Below, one piece after another: positions 27,212-37,057 of a DNA stretch of 64,000 nucleotides; position 1 is the stretch's first letter; each line of letters begins with the position of its first letter. Both the position numbers and the translations under genes were made by a program. Source of the DNA: Denitrovibrio sp. (GTDB taxonomy: Bacteria; Chrysiogenota; Deferribacteres; Deferribacterales; Geovibrionaceae). The notes below the pieces were generated by a model. That model was not told where the DNA came from. It saw nothing but the letters and a program-made list of their open reading frames with translations, and did no database searches. The DNA lies in assembly GCA_002869145.1 (NCBI GenBank), contig PKTM01000019.1, forward strand, positions 66,486 to 130,485. Direction: 5' to 3'.

Positions 27212-28492
27212 ATGAAGATTCTGGAAGAGCTTAGGCCGAGTGCCTTTGACGATATAGCCGGACAGAAGCATCTGCTTGGCAGAGATTCGGTTTTTAGAAA
27301 GATGGCATTGGATGGTGGTTTTGATTCTGTGATACTGGTGGGACCACCGGGAACCGGGAAGACAACCATAGCCGAGATTATAGGCAAAGTTCTATGTATG
27401 CCGTTTTTCAGCCTGCATGCCTCTACAGCAGGTTCTGCCGATTTGAAGCAGATAATGGAGTCCGCAAGTCACGCCGGAAAAACAGTTCTGGTTTTTGTGG
27501 ACGAAATCCACAGGTTTAACCGAACACAGCAGGTTTTACTGCTGAATATGATAGATTCCGGCCTCGCTAAGCTTATTGGAGCTTCAACAGAAAACCCCCA
27601 TCACAACTTAATACACCCCTTGCGCTCACGAAGCTTTGTGTTTCGTCTGGAGCGGCTCGAAAAGACTGATTTATCAGAGCTATACGGAAGGGTTAAACAA
27701 TATTTCAAAAACCGCTACAAAGCAGAAGACGTGCTTTGTGACGATGCGGTATTTGACAGGTTGGTAAAAGCCTCAGACGGTGATGCACGGAGATTTCTCT
27801 CTGTGCTGGAACTTTCTGCGGTGAACGGAACTTTTAAAAATGATGTGCTTCATCTTGGTATTGATAAAGCTTTGGAGCACACAACAGACAGCAGATACGG
27901 ACTGGATGAACACTACGATATGCTGTCTGCCATGATCAAAAGCATCAGAGGAACAGACCCTGATGCGGCTCTTGTCTGGGGTTTCCGGCTGCTTGAATGC
28001 GGCATGGAAGCTGAGGGGATTTTCAGAAGACTTCTGATATCCGCCTCTGAGGACATAGGCAATGCATATCCCGATGCACTGGTTTTTGCGCAAAATGCGT
28101 ACGCTGCTTTTCAGGCAGTGGGGAGACCGGAGGGGGATATAATTCTGGCTCAGGTGATAACTTATCTTGCCTCCTGTCCCAAAAGCAACAGGAGCTATAG
28201 TTCCATGTGGGCAGTGAAACATTATCTTGAAGATAATACGCCGTCGGTGCCTTATCCGCTTCGTACAGAAGGGGAAGGATACAAATATCCATTTGACTAC
28301 GGTGGATTTGTGACTCAGGAATATTCCGGTGTGAACGAGGTTTTTTATGATCCATCGACTGCCGGATTTGAGACTAAGATAGCCGAAAGGCTGAAAAAGC
28401 TGTGGGGCGAAAAGAAAGCCTATGGAAAAAGTTCAGGCAAGAAAGGATGCCCTTGTAAAAAGGAATCAGATTGCAGCTGCTCAGATAAGTGA
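27212..28492 (+). CDS. rarA: Replication-associated recombination protein RarA (MgsA)
   Basis: A 426-residue AAA+ clamp-loader-like ATPase that acts at stalled replication forks. Walker A GPPGTGKTT (44-52), Walker B VLVFVDEIHRFN and sensor SGLAKLIGASTENP are intact, and the C-terminal MgsA domain is present. The last 24 residues (after LWGEKK) form a Lys/Cys-rich tail with Cys in [16 protein letters not shown]; the tail is encoded where the next gene has begun in another frame. The start is an ATG; an upstream GTG at 27191 is possible. Confidence 0.92.
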   Translation: MKILEELRPSAFDDIAGQKHLLGRDSVFRKMALDGGFDSVILVGPPGTGKTTIAEIIGKVLCMPFFSLHASTAGSADLKQIMESASHAGKTVLVFVDEIHRFNRTQQVLLLNMIDSGLAKLIGASTENPHHNLIHPLRSRSFVFRLERLEKTDLSELYGRVKQYFKNRYKAEDVLCDDAVFDRLVKASDGDARRFLSVLELSAVNGTFKNDVLHLGIDKALEHTTDSRYGLDEHYDMLSAMIKSIRGTDPDAALVWGFRLLECGMEAEGIFRRLLISASEDIGNAYPDALVFAQNAYAAFQAVGRPEGDIILAQVITYLASCPKSNRSYSSMWAVKHYLEDNTPSVPYPLRTEGEGYKYPFDYGGFVTQEYSGVNEVFYDPSTAGFETKIAERLKKLWGEKKAYGKSSGKKGCPCKKESDCSCSDK

Positions 28493-28967
28493 ATGGTCTG
28501 CCTTGATAACCGAAAGGTTTCTGGCAGAGTACAGCGGTTCTGAGAGCTATCTGCTTTACCACAGCACGATGAACGAGGTGCACACGCACCAGCTCATAGA
28601 AATTTTATACGGAATGAAGAAGATCGTCTTCCTGCCTATTGTAAATGGCGATAGCCTTGATATAGGTGTTTTTAAAGGATGGGACTGTCTTTCAAGCGGC
28701 GCATTCGGGATTCTGGAGCCTGTGGAATGTGCTGATATTAAACATATAGACATTGCTGTTGTGCCTGGGGTTGCTTTCGATAAAAGACTGCACCGCATCG
28801 GATACGGCAAGGGATATTATGACAGGCTCCTCAGGGCGGCACGTTTTGGATTGTCAGTAGGTTTTGCTTTTGAGTGTCAGTTATTTGACGAATTTGACTA
28901 CGAACCTCATGACATACCTATGGACGTGCTTGTAACCGAGAATTATATATACAGGAGGAACAGCTAA
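28422..28967 (+). CDS. ygfA: 5-formyltetrahydrofolate cyclo-ligase
   Basis: A 181-residue enzyme that uses ATP to turn 5-formyl-THF into 5,10-methenyl-THF. GYGKGYYD (127-134) is the family ATP/phosphate motif. [10 protein letters not shown] at the N-terminus matches the usual start of the family, which fixes the start at 28422 and gives a 71-base overlap with rarA in another frame. Its last base overlaps the ATG of rny. The zapA-6S-5-FCL link is conserved in other bacteria; here rarA is inserted. Confidence 0.9.
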   Translation: MEKVQARKDALVKRNQIAAAQISEWSALITERFLAEYSGSESYLLYHSTMNEVHTHQLIEILYGMKKIVFLPIVNGDSLDIGVFKGWDCLSSGAFGILEPVECADIKHIDIAVVPGVAFDKRLHRIGYGKGYYDRLLRAARFGLSVGFAFECQLFDEFDYEPHDIPMDVLVTENYIYRRNS

Positions 28968-30526
28968 TGGAAGTCACTTTCTATCTACTAGTGGTAGCCG
29001 GGGCTGTTATTGGCGCATTCGTTGGGATGATTTTCCAAAAGAAACGCAACGACGCCGAAAACCAGAAACTGAACAAAACCGCTGAAGACATTATCAGCAA
29101 AGCGAAAAGAGAATCTGACGAAGTTTTAAAAGAGTCAAAGCTTGAGGCGAAAGAGATTCTATTAAAAGGAAAACAGGAAATTGAAAAAGAGGTCCGTGAA
29201 AAAAGAAATGACCTCAAATCCAAAGAGAAGCGCATTATCCAGAAAGAGGAATCACTGGATAAGAAGCTGGATTCTATCGAGAAAAAAGAAGAAGCATTTG
29301 TACAAAAAGATGCTGAAATCGAAAGAAGACTTAAAGATATTGAAGCTACAAGAGAACGTGTAAACGAGCTTAAGCAGAATATCATTCAGGAGACTGAAAA
29401 GATTGCCAACATGACAAGCGAAGAGGCCAAGCAGATGCTTATTGAGCAGATGGTTGACGATGCTAAGCTTGAAGCGGGCAGAACTCTGCGTGAGATGGAA
29501 GAGGAGACAAAAAATGAGGCTGATAAAAAGGCTAGAAGCATAATCTCCACTGCTATCCAGCGCTGCGCACCGGAATATATCTCTGAGATCACTGTGACAG
29601 TTGTAGGACTTCCAAGTGATGAGATGAAAGGACGTATCATAGGCCGTGAGGGGAGAAACATCCGTACATTTGAAAGTGTTACAGGTGTGGACATCATTGT
29701 GGATGATACACCGGAAGCGGTTATCCTCTCTTCTTATGATCCGTTCCGCAGAGAGATTGCCAAAATGACACTGGAAAGACTGGTGTCTGACGGGCGTATT
29801 CACCCTGCAAGGATCGAGGAAGTTTATCTGAAAGCGAAAGAGGAACTTGAAAAACATGTGCTTGAGGTTGGTGAGGAAGCCCTCTTTAACCTTGGCCTGC
29901 ACAATGTGAGCAAAGAGATAACAAGATTGCTGGGAAGGCTGAAATACAGAACTTCCTATGGTCAGAATGTTCTCGGTCACGCTATAGAAGTTGCCAAGAT
30001 TACAGGGCTTATGGCTGCTGAGCTCGGCATGAACGAAAAGATAGCTAAACGTGCCGGACTGCTTCACGATATTGGTAAAGCGATAGATTACGAAGCAGAA
30101 GGATCTCACACCGAGATAGGTGTTGAGGTGGCTAAGAAGCATAAGGAAGACTGGAGAGTTCTTAACGCAATTGCCTCCCACCACGGTGAGGAGGAGTTAA
30201 AGTGTATTGAGGCTGTACTTGTACAGGCAGCGGATGCAATATCTGCATCACGCCCTGGTGCTAGACGTGAAGTGCTTGAAAGCTATATTAAGCGTCTTGA
30301 AAACCTTGAGACAATAGCTTCTGGATTTGACGGCGTACAGAAGTCTTATGCTATTCAGGCAGGGCGTGAGGTAAGGATTATTGTTGAGCCGGAAAGGGTT
30401 AATGATGAGAGACTTATCACACTCTCCAAAGATATTTCGAAACAGATCGAAGACGAACTTACATATCCGGGGCAGATCAAAGTGACTGTCATCCGTGAAG
30501 CAAGAGCGGTCGGTTACGCAAAGTGA
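28967..30526 (+). CDS. rny: Ribonuclease Y
   Basis: A 519-residue membrane-anchored endoribonuclease. Residues 3-22 are the membrane anchor; about 35-190 is a long charged coiled coil. A KH RNA-binding domain follows ([12 protein letters not shown] near 220-231). The HD domain carries His367-Asp368 (LLHDIGKA). It starts mRNA decay from the inner membrane. It overlaps 5-FCL by 1 base and ymdB by 4. This rny-ymdB pair is widely conserved. Confidence 0.96.
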   Translation: MEVTFYLLVVAGAVIGAFVGMIFQKKRNDAENQKLNKTAEDIISKAKRESDEVLKESKLEAKEILLKGKQEIEKEVREKRNDLKSKEKRIIQKEESLDKKLDSIEKKEEAFVQKDAEIERRLKDIEATRERVNELKQNIIQETEKIANMTSEEAKQMLIEQMVDDAKLEAGRTLREMEEETKNEADKKARSIISTAIQRCAPEYISEITVTVVGLPSDEMKGRIIGREGRNIRTFESVTGVDIIVDDTPEAVILSSYDPFRREIAKMTLERLVSDGRIHPARIEEVYLKAKEELEKHVLEVGEEALFNLGLHNVSKEITRLLGRLKYRTSYGQNVLGHAIEVAKITGLMAAELGMNEKIAKRAGLLHDIGKAIDYEAEGSHTEIGVEVAKKHKEDWRVLNAIASHHGEEELKCIEAVLVQAADAISASRPGARREVLESYIKRLENLETIASGFDGVQKSYAIQAGREVRIIVEPERVNDERLITLSKDISKQIEDELTYPGQIKVTVIREARAVGYAK

Positions 30527-31296
30527 GAATACTCCACATCGGAGACATAATAGGCAGGACTGGCAGGAAGGCGGTAACGTCTTTCCTGCCGGAAGTCCGC
30601 CGGAAATACAGACCAGACGTTATCATTGCCAATGCAGAAAATGCATCCGGCGGTTTCGGGATTACATATGCTGTCTATGAAGAACTGCTCAAACTCGACA
30701 TAGATATTATGACCACCGGAAATCACATATGGGATAATAGAGAGACGGAGATGTCCATACATAAGATGGACAAGCTCATACGCCCCGGAAACCTTCCTGA
30801 AGGCGTTCCTGGGAAAGGTGTTATTACAATCAGTAAGAATGAACAGAAGTTTACCATGATCAATCTTATAGGAAGAGTTTATATGGGGCTGTCTGACTGC
30901 CCTTTTCGCAAATTCGATTCTTTGAGAGAACAGACTGAAGGGTTTGTCATGGTGGATTTTCACGGCGAAGCTACCAGCGAAAAAGCTGCATTTGCATTTT
31001 ATGCCGATGGGAAAGCTGGAGCTGTAGTAGGCACACACACTCATGTTCAGACTGCTGACGAGAGAGTGCTTCCTAAGGGAACACTTTTTCAGACTGATGC
31101 TGGTATGTGCGGAGCCCTTAATTCTGTGATAGGAATGGAGAAGGAAGCTCCTATAGAGCGCTTTCTAAAAGGAGTGCCTAGGAAGTTTGAGGTTGAAAAG
31201 AGGGGCAAAATGTTGTTTAATGCCCTGTTTTTCGATTATAACGATAACCATGAGATCGTTGAGTACGAAAGGTTATCAATAACATCGGGAGATTAA
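30523..31296 (+). CDS. ymdB: YmdB-type metallophosphoesterase (TIGR00282)
   Basis: A 257-residue metal-dependent phosphodiesterase. [11 protein letters not shown] at 5-15 holds the first metal ligands; NAENASGG (37-44) and TTGNHIWDN (66-74) and [10 protein letters not shown] (170-179) hold the rest. In Bacillus YmdB hydrolyses 2',3'-cyclic nucleotides and affects biofilm/motility switching. The start is a GTG inside the GTGA overlap with rny. NadA follows 1 bp after. Confidence 0.93.
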   Translation: MRILHIGDIIGRTGRKAVTSFLPEVRRKYRPDVIIANAENASGGFGITYAVYEELLKLDIDIMTTGNHIWDNRETEMSIHKMDKLIRPGNLPEGVPGKGVITISKNEQKFTMINLIGRVYMGLSDCPFRKFDSLREQTEGFVMVDFHGEATSEKAAFAFYADGKAGAVVGTHTHVQTADERVLPKGTLFQTDAGMCGALNSVIGMEKEAPIERFLKGVPRKFEVEKRGKMLFNALFFDYNDNHEIVEYERLSITSGD

Positions 31297-31297
31297 A

Positions 31298-32206
31298 ATG
31301 GACTATAGGTCTGAAATTAAAAAACTGGCCAAAGAGAAAGACGCAATAATTCTTGCCCATAATTATCAGATAGATGAAATTCAGGAGATAGCTGACATCG
31401 TTGGTGATTCCCTTGGTTTATCCATAGAGGCTTCGAAAACAGACAAGAGCGTGATAGTTTTCTGCGGTGTACATTTCATGGCAGAGACTGCGCATATGCT
31501 TGCTCCTGACAAAACTGTGCTTCTGCCGAACCTTGATGCCGGCTGTCCAATGGCGGATATGATCACCGGTGAAAAACTGAGAGAGTTCAAGAAAGACTAC
31601 CCAGATGCAACAACTGTGTGTTATGTGAATTCCAGTGCAGAGGTAAAGAGCGAAAGTGACCTTTGCTGCACTTCCGGCAACGCTATAAACGTTATTAAAA
31701 GCGTTGATAGTGATCAGATAATCTTTGTGCCTGACAAAAACCTAGGACATTATGTTCAGAGATTTACAGATAAAGAGATAATTCTATATCCTGGCTTCTG
31801 CCCTATACACAACAGGCTCACACCAAAACAGGTTGAAGAGATAATGGCTAAATATCCAAACGCAGAATTTGTAGCTCACCCGGAGTGCCCCCCTGCTGTA
31901 GTGGATATGGCCGACCATGTCTGTTCTACATCCGGGCTTTATACATATTGCAAAAACAGCGACAGTAAGCAGTTTATCATAGGAACAGAAAAGGGTGTCG
32001 GTTACCGTTTGCGTAAAGAAAACCCTGACAAAGAGTTTATCTTTGCATATGACGAGTTCATATGTAAAAATATGAAGAAGACCAGCCTGAAAAATGTTTA
32101 TGACTGTTTGAGCAACATGGAAAATGTCATAACCGTTGATGCTGAAGTGACTAAAAAAGCTGTGACCTGTATCGAAAGAATGCTTGCTATTCCCAGAAAC
32201 GAATAG
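31298..32206 (+). CDS. nadA: Quinolinate synthase
   Basis: A 302-residue Fe-S enzyme that joins iminoaspartate and dihydroxyacetone phosphate to give quinolinate for NAD synthesis. It shows the LAHNYQ opening, AGCPMAD, and GFCPIHNRL. Likely 4Fe-4S ligands are the Cys of AGCPMAD and GFCPIH plus a late Cys (FICKNM). It is of the shorter, three-domain size. No nadB or nadC is visible nearby. A hairpin terminator follows. Confidence 0.95.
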   Translation: MDYRSEIKKLAKEKDAIILAHNYQIDEIQEIADIVGDSLGLSIEASKTDKSVIVFCGVHFMAETAHMLAPDKTVLLPNLDAGCPMADMITGEKLREFKKDYPDATTVCYVNSSAEVKSESDLCCTSGNAINVIKSVDSDQIIFVPDKNLGHYVQRFTDKEIILYPGFCPIHNRLTPKQVEEIMAKYPNAEFVAHPECPPAVVDMADHVCSTSGLYTYCKNSDSKQFIIGTEKGVGYRLRKENPDKEFIFAYDEFICKNMKKTSLKNVYDCLSNMENVITVDAEVTKKAVTCIERMLAIPRNE

Positions 32207-32225
32207 CTTTTTCAGCAGACACTTA

Positions 32226-32262
32226 CAGGCTTGCGTAAAAGCAAAGCCTGATAATCTTTTTA
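32226..32262 (+). terminator. Probable terminator after nadA
   Basis: CAGGCTT (32226-32232) pairs with AAGCCTG (32244-32250) around an 11-base loop; TCTTTTTAT follows. It would end the rarA/rny/nadA transcription unit. Confidence 0.65.
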
Positions 32263-32316
32263 TAAAGTAGTTGAATTTTAGAACAGTTATGCTAGTATTC
32301 GGACAAAATTTAATAA

Positions 32317-32330
32317 GACAATTTATTGTC
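32317..32330. promoter_or_regulatory. 14-bp palindrome ahead of rpiB
   Basis: GACAATTTATTGTC is a perfect inverted repeat about 90 bp upstream of rpiB, in an AT-rich intergenic region of 213 bp. It looks like an operator, but the regulator is unknown. Confidence 0.35.
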
Positions 32331-32419
32331 AGGTTTATTTTTTGTAACAGCTAGTTTAAGTCACTGTTATATATAATAAAAGCAGTATTTCTAGTTTTAG
32401 AACATGCGTTGAGGTTTTC

Positions 32420-32872
32420 GTGAAAAAAGTTGCATTATCATCAGATCATGGTGGCTACCAGCTCAAACAGGAGCTTATTGAGTACCTTAAATCAAAAAAT
32501 TATGAACCAGTAGATTTGGGAACTGATTCCATTGAGTCAGTAGACTATCCTGAATATGCTGCAATGGCTGCTAAGGCAGTATTGAACGGTGAAGCTGACT
32601 GTGCCATCACTCTGTGCGGTTCAGGCATAGGCATATCCATCACAGCAAACAAATTTAAAGGAATCAGAGCTGCGGCTTGCTTTGATGCTTACACAGCAAA
32701 AATGTGCAGACTGCACAACGATGCAAACGTTCTTGCTCTTGGCGGCAGGATAACAACTATCGATAGAGCTGTGGATATGGTTGATATTTTCCTTGAAACA
32801 GAGTTTGAAGGTGGAAGACACAAGAGAAGAGTCGACAAGATAGATAAAATTGCAGCTGAAAGCTGGAAGTAA
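32420..32872 (+). CDS. rpiB: Ribose-5-phosphate isomerase B
   Basis: A 150-residue RpiB/LacAB-type isomerase that interconverts ribose-5-P and ribulose-5-[11 protein letters not shown] (7-16), [11 protein letters not shown] (64-74) with its Cys base, and [11 protein letters not shown] (95-105) are conserved. It starts with GTG after GAGG. GlyA follows closely and both probably share the operon through to the rnf genes. Confidence 0.94.
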   Translation: MKKVALSSDHGGYQLKQELIEYLKSKNYEPVDLGTDSIESVDYPEYAAMAAKAVLNGEADCAITLCGSGIGISITANKFKGIRAAACFDAYTAKMCRLHNDANVLALGGRITTIDRAVDMVDIFLETEFEGGRHKRRVDKIDKIAAESWK

Positions 32873-32889
32873 TAGAGGAAGTGAATGTT

Positions 32890-34149
32890 ATGGGGCTTTA
32901 TGAACTGACTAAAGGATTTGATCCTGAAATCTATGATGCCATGATGAAAGAGGTAGAAAGGCAGGAGACTCACGTTGAGCTTATAGCCAGCGAGAACTTT
33001 GTCTCACCTAATGTTATGGAGGCTCAGGGGTCTGTGCTGACAAACAAATACGCCGAAGGATACCCTGACAAGAGATATTACGGCGGTTGCGAGTTTGTTG
33101 ACATAGCCGAGAAGCTTGCTATAGAAAGAGTTAAAGAGCTTTTTAATGTAAAGTACGCAAACGTTCAGGCGCACTCAGGAAGCCAGGCAAATATGGCTGC
33201 TTATTTCGCACTGATCCAGCCGGGCGACACTATCCTCGGTATGGATCTTTCCCACGGCGGGCACCTTACACACGGCAGCCCGGTGAACTTTTCCGGTAAA
33301 CTTTATAATGTCGTTTCCTACGGGGTTTCAAAAGAAGACGAGCAGATTGATTACGAGCAGCTTGAAGTGCTCGCCAAAGAGCACAAGCCTAAGATGATCA
33401 TTGCCGGTGCTTCCGCTTACCCTAGAATAATAGATTTCAAACGCTTCAGAGAGATAGCAGATATGGTGGGAGCATTCCTGGTTGTCGACATGGCACATTT
33501 TGCAGGACTTGTAGCTGCCGGGCTTCACCCAAGCCCCATTGAACATGCACACATAACCACATCAACCACACATAAAACTCTCAGAGGACCTCGCGGCGGT
33601 TTAATCCTTACTAACGATGAGGATATCGCAAAGAAGATAAATTCAAGAGTTTTCCCCGGTTCTCAGGGCGGACCTCTGATGCATGTTATTGCTGCAAAAG
33701 CTGTAGCATTCAAAGAGGCGCTTGCGCCAGAGTTCAAAGAGTATCAAAAGCAGGTGACTCTTAATGCAAAAGCACTTGCGGCAGCTCTTATGGAGAGAGG
33801 ATACAGAATAGTTTCAGGAGGCACTGATAACCACCTGATGCTTGTTGACTTGACTTCACAGGACATAACAGGGAAGGATGCTGAAGCAGCACTTGGCAAG
33901 GCGAATATAACTGTAAATAAAAACACTATCCCTTTTGAAACAAGAAGCCCTTTTGTTACAAGCGGTATCCGTGTGGGTGCACCAGCAGTTACATCCAGAG
34001 GCATGAAAGAGCCTGAGATGGCAGTTATTGCAAACTGTATGGCTGATGTTCTTGATAATATGTCTAATGAATCAGTTATTGCTGATGCAAAGGCAAAAAT
34101 AGAAGAGCTCTGCGGGAATTTTCCGCTTTATAAAGGTAAACTATATTAG
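32890..34149 (+). CDS. glyA: Serine hydroxymethyltransferase
   Basis: A 419-residue PLP enzyme that turns serine plus THF into glycine plus methylene-THF, the substrate of MetF. The PLP-lysine motif [13 protein letters not shown] is seen near residues 220-232; the N-terminal ELIASENF (30-37) and [13 protein letters not shown] (55-67) are typical. ATG 32890 is chosen over GTG 32881 because GAGGA (32875-32879) is then 10 bases away and not next to the start. Confidence 0.96.
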   Translation: MGLYELTKGFDPEIYDAMMKEVERQETHVELIASENFVSPNVMEAQGSVLTNKYAEGYPDKRYYGGCEFVDIAEKLAIERVKELFNVKYANVQAHSGSQANMAAYFALIQPGDTILGMDLSHGGHLTHGSPVNFSGKLYNVVSYGVSKEDEQIDYEQLEVLAKEHKPKMIIAGASAYPRIIDFKRFREIADMVGAFLVVDMAHFAGLVAAGLHPSPIEHAHITTSTTHKTLRGPRGGLILTNDEDIAKKINSRVFPGSQGGPLMHVIAAKAVAFKEALAPEFKEYQKQVTLNAKALAAALMERGYRIVSGGTDNHLMLVDLTSQDITGKDAEAALGKANITVNKNTIPFETRSPFVTSGIRVGAPAVTSRGMKEPEMAVIANCMADVLDNMSNESVIADAKAKIEELCGNFPLYKGKLY

Positions 34150-34300
34150 AACTTTTTAAGTTGCTGCGAACGCAGTGAAGCAGTCGTTAAGGCACTGAAG
34201 ACAAAAGATTACTCACAGTTAGGCTGTTTCGCACAGTAAACTGGTGCAAAGATGGTTTCACCTCCTCGCAATGACGAAGTCCGCAGGATTTTTATCATAA
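34150..34300. repeat. Intergenic repeat remnant (CGTCATTGCGAGG type)
   Basis: The minus strand reads CGTCATTGCGAGGAGGTGAA and later GACTGCTTCACTGCGTTCGC. Both are common blocks of dispersed intergenic palindromic repeats. Related to the element at 12780. No gene or clear terminator is seen in the stretch. Confidence 0.4.
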
Positions 34301-34310
34301 GGAGATGCTT

Positions 34311-34763
34311 ATGAGACCTGAATGGGATGACTATTTTATTGAAATGACCAATGTGGTCAAAAAACGATCCACCTGCCTGAGAAGACAGGTTGGAGCTATA
34401 ATTGTAAAGAAACGCCATATATTGGCGACTGGATACAACGGTGTCCCCAGCGGTATAAGGCACTGTTCGGAAACGGGTTGTCTGCGTGAGCAGATGAATA
34501 TTCCTTCCGGACAGCGTCACGAGATATGCCGTGGACTCCACGCAGAACAAAACGCAATAGTTCAGGCGGCCTATCACGGCATAAGCATAGCTGAATCAAT
34601 GCTTTATTGTAACACAAAGCCTTGTTCCATTTGTGCGAAGATGATTTGTAATGCCGGTATTAAAAAAGTGATTTATGAAAATTACTATGATGATCCGCTG
34701 GCTGACGAGATGTTTTACGAAAAGAGAATCAAGTTAATAAAATACGAGAAGGGAACCTTCTAA
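34311..34763 (+). CDS. Deoxycytidylate (dCMP) deaminase
   Basis: A 150-residue zinc deaminase giving dUMP for thymidylate synthesis. The catalytic HAE is in GLHAEQNAI (about 80-88); the PCxxC zinc pair is in TKPCSICAKMI (about 105-115). ATG 34311 has AAGGA 7 bases upstream; ATG 34305 lies too close. It is also close to ComE-type deaminase-like proteins, but its length fits dCMP deaminase. RnfC starts 1 bp later. Confidence 0.9.
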   Translation: MRPEWDDYFIEMTNVVKKRSTCLRRQVGAIIVKKRHILATGYNGVPSGIRHCSETGCLREQMNIPSGQRHEICRGLHAEQNAIVQAAYHGISIAESMLYCNTKPCSICAKMICNAGIKKVIYENYYDDPLADEMFYEKRIKLIKYEKGTF

Positions 34764-34764
34764 T

Positions 34765-36075
34765 ATGCCATATTTTGGATTTAAAGGCGGAATACACCCT
34801 AAGTATAACAAATCCGCAACACAGTCAAAAAACACAGAAAATCTACCTGTAGAGGTGGGCGAAGTTGTGCATATTCCTCTTGCACAGCATATTGGTGCGC
34901 CCGCTAAGATACTGGTTAAGAAAAATCAGCAGGTAAAGACCGGTGAACTTATCGGTGAAGCAGCAGGATTTATCAGTACAACTATACACAGCTCTGTCAC
35001 AGGGAAGGTTGTGTCGGTTGGAACTGTTGAGCACCCCATCGGAGGGCGTGTTCCCGGTGTCTCCATTGAAGTGGAGGAACTCACCGAGGACTATGTGCCT
35101 ATCGATTCAGGCGACTCTTTCCAGAAGACAGTTCTGGCTGCGGGTCTTGCTGGTATGGGCTGCGCTACATTCCCCTCACATGTTAAACTATCCCCGCCGA
35201 AAGATGTTGATGCTCTTTTGATAAACGGAGCCGAGTGCGAACCTTACCTCACATGCGACCACAGAATGATGGTTGAGAGGACTGAGGATATTGTGAAAGG
35301 CGCAGTTATTATCAAAGAAAAATTAGGGCTTAAAATTTTAGCAATCGGTATTGAGAAAAATAAACCTGATGCCATAGAAGCATTCCGCAAATTTGAGAAA
35401 GAGTACGGTTTTGAGGTTATAGAGCTTGAAGTAAAGTATCCTCAGGGCGGCGAGAAGCAGCTTATTAAAGCCTGCCTGAACAGGGTAGTGCCTGAAGGGA
35501 AACTGCCTATGGAAGTGGGCGCTATCGTTCATAACGTAGGAACCTGCGCCTGCATATATGATGCTGTTGAACTGAAAAAACCACTTTACGAGCGGATGGT
35601 TACTGTTACCGGCGCTGTAAAAGAGCCTAAGAACCTAATGGTGAAGATAGGCACACCAATATCAAAACTAATAGAATACTGCGGCGGCTTTGTAGGCGAG
35701 CCGAAAAAGATAGTAATGGGCGGACCTATGATGGGGCTTGCTGTTACGTCTCTGGATACTCCGGTAATGAAAGGAACCTCTGGTATTCTTGTTTATAGCG
35801 AATCAGACTTGCCTGATCTTACCCAATATAATTGCATGCGGTGCGGAAGATGTATTGATGCCTGCCCTATGGAGCTTATCCCTTCTGCTATGGACAGATT
35901 TGTTGTTAAAGAACTTTACGAATCACTGGCTGACTGGCACGTGATGAATTGTATAGAGTGTGGATGCTGCAGCTATGTCTGCCCTTCCAGAAGGACACTT
36001 GTTGGCGGTTTCAAAACCTCCAAGAGGCAGGTTGCGCGCATTCTGAAAGAGAGAGAGGATAATAAAAATGACTGA
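34765..36075 (+). CDS. rnfC: Rnf complex subunit RnfC
   Basis: A 436-residue peripheral subunit that takes electrons from NADH or passes them to it through FMN and Fe-S clusters. An N-terminal biotinyl-like barrel (about 30-110) and a Rossmann-type NADH/FMN part (about 110-350) precede two 4Fe-4S motifs: CMRCGRCIDACP near 356-367 and CIECGCCSYVCP near 394-405. First gene of rnfCDGEA(B); Rnf couples ferredoxin:NAD oxidoreduction to H+ or Na+ movement. It overlaps rnfD by 8 bases. Confidence 0.95.
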   Translation: MPYFGFKGGIHPKYNKSATQSKNTENLPVEVGEVVHIPLAQHIGAPAKILVKKNQQVKTGELIGEAAGFISTTIHSSVTGKVVSVGTVEHPIGGRVPGVSIEVEELTEDYVPIDSGDSFQKTVLAAGLAGMGCATFPSHVKLSPPKDVDALLINGAECEPYLTCDHRMMVERTEDIVKGAVIIKEKLGLKILAIGIEKNKPDAIEAFRKFEKEYGFEVIELEVKYPQGGEKQLIKACLNRVVPEGKLPMEVGAIVHNVGTCACIYDAVELKKPLYERMVTVTGAVKEPKNLMVKIGTPISKLIEYCGGFVGEPKKIVMGGPMMGLAVTSLDTPVMKGTSGILVYSESDLPDLTQYNCMRCGRCIDACPMELIPSAMDRFVVKELYESLADWHVMNCIECGCCSYVCPSRRTLVGGFKTSKRQVARILKEREDNKND

Positions 36076-37057
36076 TAAACTATTAGTGACCTTCTCTCCT
36101 CATGACCGTGACACTATGACCACCAACAAGGTGATGATGCTTGTTGTTCTGGCTCTTTTACCTTCGATTTTGTCATCTGTATATTTTTATGGACATTACG
36201 CCATAAAAGGATATCTGCTTACAGTGATTTTCTGTGTGGCACTAGAGTACGGTTTTGACAAAATATCAGGACGTAAGACACAAATAAAGGACAACTCGGC
36301 TTTGCTTACTGGTATTTTGCTCGCTATGAACATGCCTGCAGGCGCACCTTGGTGGATAATGCTGATAGGAGCTTTTATCGCTATTACCGTTAGCAAATCA
36401 GCTTACGGAGGTCTCGGACAGAATCCTTTCAACCCTGCGCTTGTGGCAAGGGTGTTTCTGTTGATAGCATGGCCTGCGGAGATGACAGCCTGGATAAAAC
36501 CCCAAACAGTTATGAACGGGTTAACTTTTGACGCTGTAAGTACTGCGACTCCTTTAGGAGCAATGAAGACTGACCTGCTTGCCAAAGGGCACGTGGTTAT
36601 GGAAAATATTGCGCCTATGACTGACAAGCTAATAGGCAGTGTGAGTGGTTGCATGGGTGGTGATTCTGCCCTGCTTGTTCTGCTTGGCGGTGCTTTTCTG
36701 CTTCAGCAGCGGATAATAACCTGGCACATTCCTGTGAGTTTCATAGGTACTGTGTTTGTCCTGACAGGACTATATTGGCTTGTTTACCCTGACCAGACAA
36801 TAAACCCATTGATGCATATTATTTCAGGCGGAGTTATGCTTGGTGCGTTCTTTATGGCCACCGACTATGTGACATCACCTATGGTGAAAAGGGCACAGCT
36901 TATTTTCGGTATTGGATGCGGGCTTATCACAGTGGTTATAAGACTTTTCGGAAGTTATCCGGAAGGTGTTGCTTTTGCGATACTGATAATTAACGCATTT
37001 GTGCCTATTCTTGATAATTATATGAGGCCGAAGAGCTTCGGGGAGGAAGCGAAATGA
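36068..37057 (+). CDS. rnfD: Rnf complex subunit RnfD
   Basis: A 329-residue integral membrane subunit of the NqrB/RnfD family with about 8-10 hydrophobic segments. STATPLG at 158-164 is the flavinylation motif; Thr161 would carry FMN covalently. GLGQNPFNPALVAR (115-128) is also typical. It overlaps RnfC by 8 and RnfG by 4 bases, which implies coupled translation. Confidence 0.95.
   Translation: MTDKLLVTFSPHDRDTMTTNKVMMLVVLALLPSILSSVYFYGHYAIKGYLLTVIFCVALEYGFDKISGRKTQIKDNSALLTGILLAMNMPAGAPWWIMLIGAFIAITVSKSAYGGLGQNPFNPALVARVFLLIAWPAEMTAWIKPQTVMNGLTFDAVSTATPLGAMKTDLLAKGHVVMENIAPMTDKLIGSVSGCMGGDSALLVLLGGAFLLQQRIITWHIPVSFIGTVFVLTGLYWLVYPDQTINPLMHIISGGVMLGAFFMATDYVTSPMVKRAQLIFGIGCGLITVVIRLFGSYPEGVAFAILIINAFVPILDNYMRPKSFGEEAK

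Noticed and set aside
29252-30184. 310-codon open frame antisense to rny
   Set aside because: It lies opposite a complete, well-conserved RNase Y; no ribosome site, unusual composition. Shadow of codon use.
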